Position numbers and translations under genes: made by a program. A stretch of 64,000 nucleotides of DNA from Diospyros lotus (taxonomy: Eukaryota; Streptophyta; Magnoliopsida; Ericales; Ebenaceae): the NCBI RefSeq assembly GCF_014633365.1, contig NC_068347.1:23210433-23274432 (forward strand), read 5' to 3'. Below, piece after piece: positions 10,416 through 24,200 of this stretch. The stretch's first letter is position 1; each line of letters opens with the position of its first letter. A model generated the notes under the pieces. The model did not search any database, was not told where the DNA came from, and saw only the letters and a program-made list of their open reading frames with translations.

Positions 10416-12948
10416 AGCTGAAAATCAATGGCAGAGAAACTGATAGCTTGATGAGGAAATTTTTTGGCAGAATAGTAAAAGCCTGAGTCCATGTCCAGTG
10501 ATTCCCTGCTTTCTTAATGGCATCTCTAATCTCTATACCACCATAGGAACTATGCCAGAGCAAATCTGTGAAGATTCAGAAACTGAAATCTAGAAAAAGA
10601 AAGGATATATGGTTTTAGTTTTAAACAATAGTCATCGTTCTATTTCATTATCTCAGAGAAGGAAATTTAACTTTGTTGCTCCATTTGGTAGTTGTAATGT
10701 AGTCACCTAAAAACCCAGTATGTTTGGCATTGAGACAAGTGGTTAATTATCTGAACATTTCCTGCTGTGGCTTGAGTTTTCAGACTATTCTAGTTATGTT
10801 TCAGCTTTGTATGTTATTGTTGGATGGCATTAGTCTTTGTGATATTGTATGATCATTCTCTTTGAACTAGGAATTGCCTCTTCCATGAGAATCCGATTCA
10901 AGTTGGCAAAAGCTCCTTTTTGCAGCAGATGACAAAACAGATGGTTTTTTCTATCTGATGGAGAGTTGCAGCATGGGATAGAGACTGCTATGAAGGTAAT
11001 TCTGTTTTAATTCCTTATATTCAGCATAAACTCCTATTAGCAGCATGTCGAAATATGCCTGAACTGGGTTGCTTATCTGACGAAGAAATCTGTTTGAAAA
11101 TAACCAACTGAGCTACTTGCAGTTGGTTTCAAGCTCTCATGTCTTGCAGCTAAGTTGGATTTCCCTTACGTTTTGGCTAGAGCCTTATGATTTTCCTGTT
11201 AAGAAATGGGATTCTCTGCAGATAGAGACGTGCTTTGAAGTCTTAGTGGGCTCTGTAGTGTTATAGTGGGTTTGACAGGAAGAGGGAAATGGAATAGAGT
11301 TTGAGAGAAATATTAGTATCAAATGAAAGTGGATGGAAACACTTTTGGTCAGTTCTCTTTCAAGCCCTGCTTTTTTTTCTTTTCTTTTTTTCTTAGAATG
11401 GGTGAACATGGTAATGTATTATGACTATATTAACTTCAATATTTTTAAAAAAAATTCAACTTCGTTCTTGACTTTACAACATATTGTATTTTCTTTAGAA
11501 GGGTGTTAATGATATTATGTTTTAGTACCTTTTCCACTTCATCTACTTCCATTGCCTTTTCAAATAATAAATCTTTTTCGTTACTTCTCATCTTATATTC
11601 TTAGGCCCAAAAAAGAGATATATATACATCTCTCATTTTAGTTCCATTCCATTCCATTAATAAGTCTTCAAATCCTCGTGGTGTGACTTGCCGTGCATAT
11701 TATATTTGCAGGCTAGGGGCATGTTTGCTTTGCTTTCATTCCTATTTTCTAAAATTTTAGAATGAAAACAAAATAATATTTGATTATTTGTTTTTGTTTT
11801 TGTTTTTTAAGAAGGTAAAGGAAAAAAAAATGATTTTGTTTTAAAACTGAAGGAACAAAAATATGTCCACAATTCCTATTTGATTTATTTTTTGTTCACC
11901 ATTTTGAACACCAACAATACGTAGGGGTGGATATAATTTGGTTTAAACCATTGAATCGAACCACTCACTCTGTTTGATTTGCTTTTAGTTTAGCTTTTTA
12001 AAGATCACTTGGTTAGAAAATCAAACAGTAAATTGTTTTATATATTATTATAAACAACATTTACTCAATATTTATTTGAATTTGTGTTAGTGGCTTTTAT
12101 AATATTATTATTATTATTATCATTTTGAAGATAAGCTACATTAGTCACTGGAGTTCATTTATTTTGATTGCTACCAGTTATTGGACTTAATGATTTCTCT
12201 TATGAAAGCCCCATCTTTTTTGTGCAATTGGTTCAATTATCAAACAGGGATATTAGGGAACAGTGCTGTCTGGAATTTAAATCCTCGAACAGTAATTTAA
12301 ATCCTAAACCAATTTAAATCTCCATATTTTTAACTGAAAATGAAAATAATACATAAATACAAACACCAAATTTCAACAGCTAAGAACTAAATTTTCATTT
12401 CAAACCAATCCGGAGCAGTAAGCAAGTCTCAATGTCATGTTTAACCAATTAAACATTTCAAAAAACAAAAGAACATATTCCTCCTCAAGAGTGTTACAGC
12501 GTTGAAATGATAATTTCTACCATAAAACTGAATCTTTTGTACACTGCAAATCACAACACTCTATTTCTCTACTAAATGGTGCCCAAAGTTTCCAATGTAA
12601 CATGATCTTATTTTTACCATACAATTCAAAACCAAAACAAAACAAAACAAAAAAAAAACTTCCTCGAGCCCCAAGAACTTGCGCTCTTCCCTTCAACATG
12701 ATTGTTAAAACCCAAGTCCGTCTAGGACTCCCATTTTACAGAAAGAATTTCCCAATAATTTCGAATACCATTAGAACTTTACACTAATCTCTCTCTCTCC
12801 CCCCCCCCCCCCCCCCCCCTTTCTCTAACCTCTACTGAGACACAAAATATATACTCATTGATAGTTCTTCGATCAAATGAGCGACAGTCAAAATTTTGGT
12901 AGCAAGAAAAAAAATTTCTTTGTGAGGTGGTCATAAAAGAGAACATGC
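10416..12948. other. Convergent intergenic region (3' UTRs of both host genes)
   Basis: No coding sequence is recognised. The left part should hold the AT-hook 3' UTR and the right part (about 12500-12948) the 3' UTR of the Ataxin-2-like transcript. It contains poly-T and poly-A runs, a (TTA)n stretch near 12105, and a run of 21 C at 12799-12819 next to (CT)n. Confidence 0.55.
12799..12819. repeat. Poly-C run (21 nt) beside (CT)n
   Basis: (CT)n followed by 21 consecutive C, about 130 bp beyond the stop codon of the Ataxin-2-like gene. It would be a G-run in that transcript's 3' UTR. Confidence 0.85.
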
Positions 12949-13121
12949 CTATGGAAACTTTGTGCCGAATATACCGTTAGATCCTGGGACCGGGATATGA
13001 CGAATAACTGGCACCGGCGGCTGCGGAAGAGGGAAGTGGTTTTGGACTGTAAATTGCTGCTGTCCACCAGCTATAAAGGATGGGGTCACACACAACTGCA
13101 ATGCTTGAGGTGCTGGAGTCC
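12949..13121 (-). CDS. Ataxin-2-like exon 13 (C-terminus)
   Basis: The acceptor CTAATTGCAG|GG is followed by TPAPQALQLCVTPSF, a Pro/Gln-rich tail, and ends IFGTKFP and TAG. Confidence 0.88.
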
Positions 13122-16100
13122 CTGCAATTAGGTAGAGTTAATTTGAAAAAATCATAAGCAATCTGAATATCCGGCCAAAGATTACAGGGAAAAAGTGATT
13201 TTATTGTTAGAGCAGTGACGTGTTTTAACCTACTTGTTACAATTTCATGTCACTCTATTCCCTTTTTTGTTGGTATTCTCAACTGGTTCCCGTAGAAATA
13301 GTAATAATTTTGATCAATCTTCATAACACAACTTCTACTTCTGGTAACTACAAGGCCTCACACATGGTCCATACAATTGACCCTCCCATATGGTCATTGA
13401 AGTTTACCATAAGAGATCTTAGACAATGGCAATGCAAACTCATTCACGTTTACCCTAAGAGCTGATAACCAGACAGGCCCCTTCAAACTAAGAAAAGTAA
13501 CATCAACCACGCTAGATACAGACCACAAAGTACAAGTGTGCTTTGAAGGGGAGCAAATCTCACCCTCCCACAATACTAGTGCATGTGCACGATCAAAATT
13601 CCAGGCTTGTGCAGTTTATCATATCGCTGGGATGGGGATCCAGTGGCCCAATCATATTGCTGGTAAGCCCTCTGGTAGGTAGGGTTTGGTGTGGTGTGGT
13701 GTGGTGTGTGTTGTATTCTTGTCTAAGAAAACAAGCAAATATTAGTGCTTTCTTTTATGTAGTAAGTGCCTGACAACAATTTTTCAAGACTCTTCCAAAG
13801 CCTTGTCATACTGTGAGGAAAATGTATCAAAGTACTGGAAGGATCAAGATCATGCTCAAATTCATTTTTACAACAAAACTTTGTGAATATGAGACTTCTT
13901 GCACAAGGATATGTATGCTCGTTAAGCAGGCTTCAAGTTGGCTAAATCGATATAGATTTTTACTCCAATGCAATTCTTTCATGGTACTATAATTTCAGTT
14001 TAACATAAATCACATTGGATATTTATTTGCACACCCAAGAATCAGCCTAATAAAAAATACGCTATTACTTCATGCAATGCAATATGTCGGAATACAGACA
14101 ATTGTGTTTCTTCCATACCTTGGTGCTTGGGAAGATGGCCCTGGTGTGAAGTCAGCAAAGGGCGTGTAGATACTTGAGAGAAAGCTGACACACCCTGATT
14201 CACGTGCTGCAAGTTGACATTAAGGGAAAAAGGCAATTTTAATGTAGCAGAAAACAGAGAGAAATAGGGGCAATATGAAAGAGAAATGAGAAAGAAGCAA
14301 GAAAAAGAAAGAAAACAAACCTAAATGGATAGGGAAAAAAAAAGTGATCAGCAAGTTTGTATATAGAAAGTGTCTAGCAGGAACTATTTTGGGTTTATCA
14401 TTTATGAAATAAGGCTCAAAAGGTTGTTCGCTCCATAGCCCTCAAGATTTGCTTTTACCAGATGCCAATAGATGCAATTCACCAGACTCTACAAACAATC
14501 AAGGACTTCATTGGTGCATGACCACTAAAAAAAATGATAAATATACAAAAAACACTTGTATTTTAATTATTCCAGCACAATAAGATTGAGTGCAAAAGAT
14601 ATGTGGCACATATTTTTCAAGACTCCAATAGTTATTTGCTTCGGCATCTAGCAGGAATTATTCTGGGTTCATGAATAGCCAAGACTGTTTGGTCCATGGA
14701 CCCTCAAAACTATTGTTTACCAGATGCTAATAGGTGTAACTTGTAAGAATTCGTACATTAGATTTTATCACCATAAGAAATAGTAATACAACAATAGTGT
14801 TTTTTTCATGAATTAGTTCAACATAGTTAGTTTAAGCTCAACATAATCACGGAACCTATTTTTCTAGACCATTTCCCCTACTAGAGTTGGAATCGCAGCG
14901 CAGCAAGTTGGATCAGAAACAACAATTAATCCAATTAGTGGAACTCACAAGTGAATATGCTTAAAAAAATTTAAGGTAAACCACAATGTGAAAGAACTGT
15001 GGACAAGAAAATCATTGTTTATAATATAATTTGAAAGAGGGGAACAGTGAACTTGAGCATCAACCAGCTCCAACTACAGAAAAACCAAACAATGTTTAAT
15101 GTGGGAGATACCTTCATTTTGTTCCGTTGATTAAGAATGGGATTATCATGCTCCTCCATCCACATGATTATTTCCATACTTTACAAAGATAATTTAATAT
15201 AGATTATATTGCAGTCCTAGATACCTTTATCTTGTGCTAGCTTCTCAACAAACATTTCAACTGCACATATTAATGTCATGCAATCTTTCAAGTTGCATTG
15301 AATGATCATAACTTACATGAGAAACAGGATGCATATAAACAAGCTGCCCCGATCGTCCAACCATAACCTGAAGGTCACAATGAACAATAAAAAAGTCACA
15401 ACCTCTTTGTCACACTACACAACACAAAATTAACTTTGAGGAAGAAAAGCACACCAAAAAAATCCTGAGAAATAAATCTCTATTATTTACATTTTGGAAA
15501 TTTGGATGCATATACGTGGGCCCTGCTTGGATAGGATGATGGTGACCAGCATAAGTCGCCAGCTGGGTCCTGTCCCCCACATGTCCAATAACCTGTAATC
15601 AAAAAGAAAATTAAATAGGAGACAATAACTCTAGACACTTGCACACTGACAAGGTTATTAGCACAGTTAGTAGTAGATGTTTGATGGCAATTAATAACTT
15701 ACTAGTTATGCTAAAATTAATTGGAGAAATACAATAGCAACAATAAACCTTAACCCATTAGTGGGGCAGGCTGTATAGATTTTTGCCAATCATCTGTTTC
15801 TATGACTATATATCCTGCTAACATTTAGTTGTCCAACATTTTGTGCAATATAATAAAGCTGATTTTATAGCCAGTCAGACAAAACTTTTCTTTTTTCTGT
15901 TACAAAGATTTTATAATCGCATAAAATGCTGGAAGTACTTTTCTGCTTAACCATCTTGCATTGATTCTGTTAGTAACATCCTCAATAATCTCTTCGTCTT
16001 TTTGAACAATTGACCTGAGATATCTGAACTAGTCTTTTCTCAAAATAACTGGATCTTCAAGTCTCAACACAATATCATGCCAGTTTTATTTTTACTAAAC

Positions 16101-19100
16101 TACAGTCTATATTATTCCATTTTTGACATATTCAATTTGAAATCTTTGGATTTACAAGTGTCATTCCATAACTAGAGCTTAATATTTATACCTTTTCTCT
16201 TCTCTACCAATACAATATCATATAAATACCATACACCAAGGTGTCTCTTCTTAGATAAGCTAAGTAGTAAAGGCATGAAAACTCAATGAAAAGCATAAAT
16301 GTAATCCAACTGTAATGGAACCTCCTTTAAAACACTTTTGTAAAGGCAAAAGCTTTTATGAGAATTCCATCTTAGGGTTTTCTCAGGTCTATAATCCCCA
16401 TACATAAATCCTTCTTATTATTTCTAATACTTTTTATTCTCAGCAAATAGAAAGCTTTTAGTGTTGACTTACTCAGCATGAAAATAATTCATTTTCGAAG
16501 ACCTTGATTTCCTTTCTTAATTTGCTCAATCACCCGTCAAAGTATCATAATATGGCTAATTAGTTTCACCCCTGTAATTTTCACAATTTTTAATGTCTCC
16601 TTTGTTCTTGTAAATTCTTGTAAATGAGTAAATAGTGTTATTTTTCCACTCATCAAGCATCCTCATTAAATAGTTTCATCAACCATAAAATGTCTTTTCT
16701 TCCCATGCATTTCATATTTCTATCTAGATATAATCCAATCTAATAATTTTACCAGTATTCATTTTTCTTATAAGCTTGCTTCACTTCTTTCATGCAAATA
16801 CGTCAATATCTATAAACACATAAAGTCTATCATCTTTGGAATTACAAAGATGTTCCAAGATGATATTTGTTTCTCCACATTCATTAAGAGTGTATGGTAT
16901 TTTGTTTTGTCTGGTTATTCATAAAAAAAATTTATACACTTCTGAACTTGCTTCATTTATTTCCTTCTTGGTGTCCTTTCTAGCCAAAATATACATGTTC
17001 AAACGTAGAGAGTGCTGACACTTTGGATTTTACCCTTTACCCCATGGCCATTGGTGTATAATATTATATGTGTGTGCAAACACATTATGCCTCCTTTTGG
17101 TGAAAAACTCGAGATAACCCTTGGATCAGAAACTCACATTTCAAATGCAATTGTTAAGTAGTGCCACCTACCTCTCTAAATGGCATCATTTAGTATATAT
17201 CCAATCTGCATTCAACATATGCCTCCTGTCAAGCTTCTCTTCTAAACTCCGGCACACTTGCCTCGAGTGATGTGCAATAGCCCCAACCCACATGATACTA
17301 TCCACAAGTTAGTATGATACTTGGGTCTGCTACAACCCTTCTCTATCTAGGCACATAATTCCCGTTTTGAATGGACTGTCCACCCAACTATTCCTCAGTA
17401 GTACTCTGTCATGAACCTAGGGTTCATAACAGGTTCAAGAAGTAATTGGGGAGGGATTGAATTGGGGAAGAAGTCATAATTGAAATAGAACTGATAACAG
17501 AATGATTGGAGAAGGAAATGGAGCAGAAATGGGGGGAAGAAATCAGTAGAAAGGGAGAGAGTAATAGAGAGAAACGGAAGGGAGATTTAGAGAGAAATGT
17601 AGAGAAAACAATCAGAGATTCAATTATCAATTTCCAGCATGCCTTCTCCCATGGAATGGGATGAATACATATAGGTGCTGCTTGGCGTGGGTGTGGATGC
17701 AGTAGATCATTCCCCCCTCCAGCAGTTACAACAAACTATTTTGTCCTTTTCCTAAGGCCTCACATGTGGCCTTTCTAATTCTAACAAAATTGATAGCTGG
17801 AATATAGGTGCAACAATTAAAGTAAAAGAAATACAGCATAGCTATTCTAATTAACTCTTGGGTTGTGACAATTCCCTCTCCTTGAAAAGTTTCTTGTTCG
17901 CAAGAAACTTATTACATTGAAACGTTCATATTCATCCAATTCTAGTTTTCTCTATCAATTTAATGTTTCTTTCCTTCTTTATCCTTCTAGACTTTTTCCT
18001 CCTCTTTTTTCTCAACCGTAACATCATCATGACTTGCTACCAGATCATCTTCAACCATCTATTTATCAGTCAATGCAATTGACCAGCATCCAAATTTTCC
18101 AACTGGAGGAGGAACCAATACAACAGCTGGAATTTTGTTCCCTTCGGAAAAACCTACAACTTCTTTAGCTACCTCCCTTAGTTTTTTTCCAGCTACAACC
18201 CGCACTGGGGGCTGTCTGATACCTATTTTAACCCCAGCCAAGGATGATTCAACCTTCTTTGGATCCAAAGACAAAGGAGCAATATACTTAGGGCCTTCTT
18301 TAATTGCATGTGGTCCATCACAATCTTAACCCGGCCTAGGATAAATGTTGTAGGTATTCCCACTCTTAGCTTCCAGTAAGTCCAGAATCAGAGGGAGAAT
18401 TCCAACTCCAATATCTGTATAAATTGCTGGTCTTTCAATTAGATTTTCTGACCCAATGCTATTCCATTTCCCACAAACTTCTGATCTGGAACGCTACCAA
18501 ATCCTTCCCCCATGCACTAGCCACCCGGGGTAACGAGTTGGCTTTGGCTTCCTCTATCACTTCATCAATTGCTTCCCTATTATTTCCTTGCAGCCTTTCA
18601 GTAGATGCATCGTGGGGTATTATTTTTTCTTCTAACTTCTCAATCACTGCAACTGAATCCCCTTCCTGCCATCTTAACTTCTCCTTCGATTGGTCCATTT
18701 TTGAGAAATTCCTCCTTGTTAAAACTTCTGTGATAATCATCGAAGTATTCAATAGGAAAGTTGCAATGATACTTCTTGATAAGTATCATCGCAAACTCTT
18801 GCAACTTCTCACGGAACATAGGGCCAAATTTTCCGCACTCTTCATGAATCCCATTGCTTGTTCCTTTGTCCATGTTGCTGCCAACTGCAAATGCAGCCTT
18901 CTTTGGTTGCCATTGAGGCTCCATTCCAACTGTAAAGGAAGCTTTCTTCTGCTGCAATTGAAGGCTCATCTGCCCCATGTATGCACTGCCTCCCCTAGCT
19001 TCACGAGTTGGATACCCCACTGAAAATGCAGCAATGGTCCGCTGCAATTGAGGCTGCTCTCTTGCATGAAAATTAACCACTAAAAATGCAGCATCATTCG

Positions 19101-21174
19101 ACTGCAATTGAGACCCCATTTGTTTCACGTGTGCCCTGCTTCCCTTAGCTGATTTTTCACAATCAGCATACTTTGAAGACCAAGGAGCTATATACATATT
19201 GCTCTTCTTTGCCTCTCCCATTCAAACAAAGTTAACCAAAATTCAAAGTCGAAACTACCCTTTGTATACCTTACTAGCAGCCTAGAATTCAATTGGAATC
19301 ACCTCCTATTGCGGCCTGCAAAAATTCGAACACTGACTGTCAGCTTCACCACTAGAATCGGCTGGCTCGAATTTGCTTTTCCTTCCACATTCGGCCTCAA
19401 CTTTCAGCCCAAGCTCAATTTCCGTAACCTTAGGAAAGTGATCGGTGAGTAGTTGTCTGAACTTCTAGTTCCATTGACTCACTGGACTCTAGAATTCGCT
19501 GCTCAATGAATTCACCGAAGTTGCCAAAAACAACATCGGACCAGCCAGGCCAAGTTGCCTTCAATCCTTCTCAACCTGGACCTTAACTATGGAAACTGAT
19601 TTCCCTGCCTTACACTCAAGTCAAAATCACAGCCAAAGAACAACTACTGCCCAATCACCGTCCAAGGCTCCCAGCCCAATTTACAATCGTTTCTAATTCC
19701 AAAATCACCAGAATTCACTGTCAGATCAATCGCTACACCTACTCCCGAGTCCAAATCGCAACACCCACTCCAGTCACGACCTCCTAGACGTCCGCATCAA
19801 CCTCCAATGGACTCGAGATCGCCTCAAGACGTCCACACTCTTCGTCCGCTACAGTCACAAACGCCTATTGGTCCGTGTCACCTTCGACAAACTATCGCCT
19901 CTGGGATCGTCTAGGCTGCTCGCTTTCCTTGAGCGAATGAGATGCAACCAACAAAATTATGCGAAATTGAGAATTCGGGGGTTGCAGTAGCTTACGACTT
20001 GGCTTCCAAGTCCGTTGAAGCTGCATTCCCTTCCACTTCGAGCAAGACTCACTGAAATTCATGGCCAAGCGTCAATGGTCGGCTTTGTCTTCAAGACTCT
20101 AACACACTTTCAGAATTCTCAAGCCGAGAGCCACTCCTCTGTTGGACTCATGGTAATCTGAATTCGCTTAGCTTTGCTTCATCGTTCGGACAAGTCGGAT
20201 CGGAATGATTGAAATGGTCTCCTCGTTTGATCGATGCTAATCTGGCTCGCTGAAAATCACTTGAGGCTTTACTTCAATCAAGCCTTCCTTCTCGCTATCA
20301 ACTCACGATCAAAGTGACTTCAATATTACCAGTGGAGTTCCCACCCAATCACCGACCACTGGTTGGAATTCACCTGAATTCTTGAATCGGCCTTGATTCC
20401 TTTCGAATGCTTACACTCGCCTATCACACCGTAACCAAGGAAACTCGTTAGAGTCCTTGTATTCGCTGGAATCACTTAACAGAGAGAACCGCCGAGAAAC
20501 GGTGGCTCTAATACCAATTTGTCATGAACCTAGGGTTCATAATAGGTTTAAGAAGTAATTGGGGAGGGATTGAATTGGGGAAGAAGTCATAATTGAAATA
20601 GAACTGATAACAGAATGATTGGAGAAGGAAATGGAGCAAAAATGGGGGGAAGAAATTAGTAGAAAGGGAGAGAGTAATAGAGAGAAACGGAAGGGAGATT
20701 TAGAGAAAAATGTAGAGAGGAAAATCAGAGATTCAATTATCAATTTCCAGCATGTCTTCTCCCATGGAATGGGATGAATACATATAGGTGCTGCTTGGCG
20801 TGGGTGTGGATGCAACAGATCATCCCCCCCTCCAGCAGTTACAACAAACTATTTTATCCTTTTCCTAAGGCCTCACATGTGGCCTTTCTAATTCAAACAT
20901 AATTGATAGCTGGAATATAGGTACAACAATTAAAATAAAAGAAATACAGCATAGCTATTCTAATTAACTCTTGGGTTGTGACATACTCCGTCCTCTAAGC
21001 ATCACCTCCCTCCATGGCAAGTTGCACAACTAATACACCTCTCAAAAACCCTTGGTTCAAGGCAAGACCTATGTACCTCAAAATCATTATAGATTTGAGA
21101 GTACACTAGTTTAAGGGTTGTTCATCTAGGCACTCAACCCTCCTCCCTCAAGCAGACCTCACTTTGAATGGTTA

Positions 21175-21209
<35 letters not shown>

Positions 21210-24200
21210 ATACAATATAACAAGCCAGATTGACATTGTTTATCAGTTTCTGCATATACCACACAAAGTGCCCAACTACCCTCTTAACACTTAGTTGCCC
21301 CCTAACTAACCCAAAGTAGTTGGCTTTTCAACCAATATTGCTAGCCAAGGAGCATGCCTCCTACCCTTAGGTCATCATGAAGTGAGTTTGTCTTCCAAGG
21401 CTTAGAAACACATAAAAGTTGAAGAAGAGACTACATCCTATTGTCACCTCCCCTCTATCTCTCAAAAGCATTTACTCTCTCCCTTCAGGTCTCCTGTAAT
21501 CTAGCAATAGCTTGGCATCTTTATTCTTCCCCCACGGGCATTCCTAATCTTCACTCCAGCAACCCTCCTTTACTGAAAGAAAATGAGGGGTTTTTTGGGG
21601 GGGCCCTAAAAAATCATCTTTGTTTCAACAACATATCCAGCCGTTATCCCACTATGTGGGGTTGGCTACATGAATTCTAAACTTCTATGTGGGTTACATC
21701 CCAACAGATAGTTTGTCTAGAATTCATATTTGGATCCGATTAGGTTTTACGCTGGCTGTCGGCTACCTAAGGATAACCATGTGAAATACTTGGACAATTT
21801 TGTTAATGCACTCTAGAAACAATTGTAGACTTCAGGTTGAAACCATCCACATATGGTTTGATAACATCAACAATCCTAAAAGTTGCATCCATACTTACTG
21901 ACCATAAATAACCACCAAACAAGAAAGAGAAATTCAACATAGCCCCAAAATGACTGTTAAGTACTCAAATGGTCAGAGGTATATTGTTGTTATCATAGAA
22001 GCCTATACCTTCGGCACTAGCCACATCTTCCTTGTGTGCCATGAAGCATGGTAGCAGAAAAACTAAAAAATTACCAACAAAAGATAGGAGATAGATAGGT
22101 ATTAAAATTTTCCTATTCTAAATCTGTATTCAACTCCACCTGCGTTGAGTAATCCCTTTTATTTCTTATCATAATTGATCCCAATACTGGATAAAAGAGA
22201 AGGGTTGCATTAGGTCGCAACCAGTGCAAAAATCACCAGATATTCTTATTGTGAATTCTACACTAAATCTATATTATCACGGTATCACCACAAGAAACAG
22301 ACTGTTATCATCCCAATAGTAATAAATGGAACTTCCAAGTGCTTCATCTCAAGTGAAGAGTAAAATAAAACCCAAGTAACTTATGAATATTGAACATTCC
22401 ATTCATTGTCTTGTTTACAGAAAAGTCAGAACTGGAAACTCAAATCGCCATTAAAAATAATGCATGATTACATGTAAAGAAAGGGGGGGGGGGAGAGAGA
22501 GCGCTTGATAAACATACCGGTTGAGGATATTGAGAATCACTGTCACCATTTCCGGCCATTAAGTTACCATAGGGAACAAACTTAACAGGCAGAGATGAAC
22601 GAGGAACAAAAGAACTGATGTCTGCTTCTGGCTGTGGACTAGCAATAGGCACCACAGGGAAGTTGTCTGGGATGTAAGTCACATTAGCAACTGCTGGCAC
22701 TGCTGGAGGAGTCACTGATCTATGATTGGCAAATGATGGACAAAACACCTTTGCCCCAGGGTTGAGCTTAAATTCCTAAAGCCAAAAGGTTCAAAAGAAT
22801 TATTAATCTGGTCTAAACAAAAAAATTAAAATAGTATTGTGAGTTTTTTAGGGAACATTTACATTCAATTATCAAATTAATGAGTGACTGAAATCTTTCA
22901 ATTTCTGTCAAATTGATAATCCACACCCAATAACTAGGTAATAACTGGAGCTCCTTATCAATTTGCCTAATCACCAGATTTGATGGGAAAATTACCAATG
23001 GGGCTACAAGCCCTGATGTGCTTCAAACCCTATTTTTACAATACTTTTGGTTAACGGTGGATTATTTTTAAACTATCATAGAATGAAGAAAGAAAATTAC
23101 AGAAGCAGCCATGTATTAAGCTACAATGCATGCAATAATATTTGAAAGATCCATTTACCTTAGAAGTCAAACTTGAACTTTTTGGAGGAGCCATCCCATT
23201 TGGAATTGATAAATTGACACAGGATTCTGCAGTGCCCCCTAAAATAGAAGTTCCAGCAGATGAAACACCTAAAGAATTAGCACTAGAAAGTGAACTGTAT
23301 TCTGAAGGATGCCTTTCCTGACCTTGATCCTTCAGTTTGATAACAGGAGCAGGACGTTCAGATGGTGCACCACTTTGTAGCTGCTTGGATGATGTATCGC
23401 GTTCAATTTCTTCAACAGCTATTGACTGAGCAGAGCAAGCATCTACTGTGCATGAAGTTGGTGTTTTATAATTTGATAATAGCATTTAGTTGGGTGAACC
23501 AGGTAATCTTAATAAAAGATTAAGCAACACCAAATTTCAAACCTAGTAACAGCACTGAATTGGGCCACAAAGGAATCCTGCTAGAACCGATTCGGAAATA
23601 TATATGCAAGCAGCAATGAGCAAGGGAAAAAGTGGCATCCACAAAGATCGGACAATAAAATCCTAACAGCACATGGGTTACCAATTGCAAGAGAACTAAC
23701 CCATCACTAGATGCACCACATATTGGAAATTTAGTGCAGATCGCATCCAGTGAATCAGACTATGGAAAGCATCAATTAAATTTTAACCAGTTCTATGCCA
23801 CTAAACAGTAGTCATTGACAGATACATGTAAATATATATATATATATATATAAACACACACACACACATATGAAGGCTATTGTTGAAATAAATTCACCTA
23901 GCAAATATACTAATCCAGACAGATAAGAATTCCAAGGCCTACTATGCTCCTTATTATGAAGTGCACCTGCCACGCTGGAAGTCCTCAAAATCATATATGC
24001 TAATTGTTTCTCTATTGGTAATCTAAAAGATCAAATTGATTGACAGGCAGGCCATTTCTATACAAAGTTAAATCCAGTCATTTTGAAGCTATAAACAATT
24101 AAGAGGAAAATTTAACTCACAGCTTGGAACCGAGCCTTGAGCTTCACGTGTCTGTAGAAATGGCAACAGAAATAACATTAAGACAATGATCAACTACCAT

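Larger units (their letters stand above)
17407..20983 (-). mobile_element. Non-autonomous LTR retrotransposon with an unrecognised ORF (intron 9)
   Basis: Two 464-bp LTRs (17407-17870 and 20520-20983) begin TGTCATGAACC and end TTGTGACA. They differ at about 17 positions by eye (about 96% identity). Perfect target duplication TACTC (17402-17406 and 20984-20988). A primer-site complement (GGCTCTAATACCAAT) adjoins the right LTR and an AAGGAGAGGGAAT purine tract (minus) adjoins the left, so it is transcribed on the minus strand. The 2.65-kb interior has no gag CCHC, protease, RT or integrase. Instead it has a 193-aa frame and two shorter ones that match no family I know. It must be mobilised by another element. 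It shares LTR termini with solo LTR K. Confidence 0.9.
20989..22482. other. Intron 9 remainder with (GA)n and a LINE/SINE tail
   Basis: Non-coding. It includes (GA)n at 21178-21208 and an inverted RTE/SINE tail at 21613-21700. No other element ends are recognised. Confidence 0.5.

Noticed and set aside
11920..12260. Possible hAT or MITE insertion starting near TAGGGGTGGATATAATTTGG
   Set aside because: I could not find matching inverted ends or a target duplication.
13687..13710. (GTGGT)n short tandem repeat as a possible CRISPR-like or telomeric array
   Set aside because: Only about four 5-bp units, no spacers, and not the plant telomere repeat.
18424..19023. 199-codon plus-strand open frame in the non-autonomous element
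   Set aside because: It is antisense to the element (whose primer site and purine tract give minus orientation) and overlaps the repeat-bearing frame; treated as a shadow.
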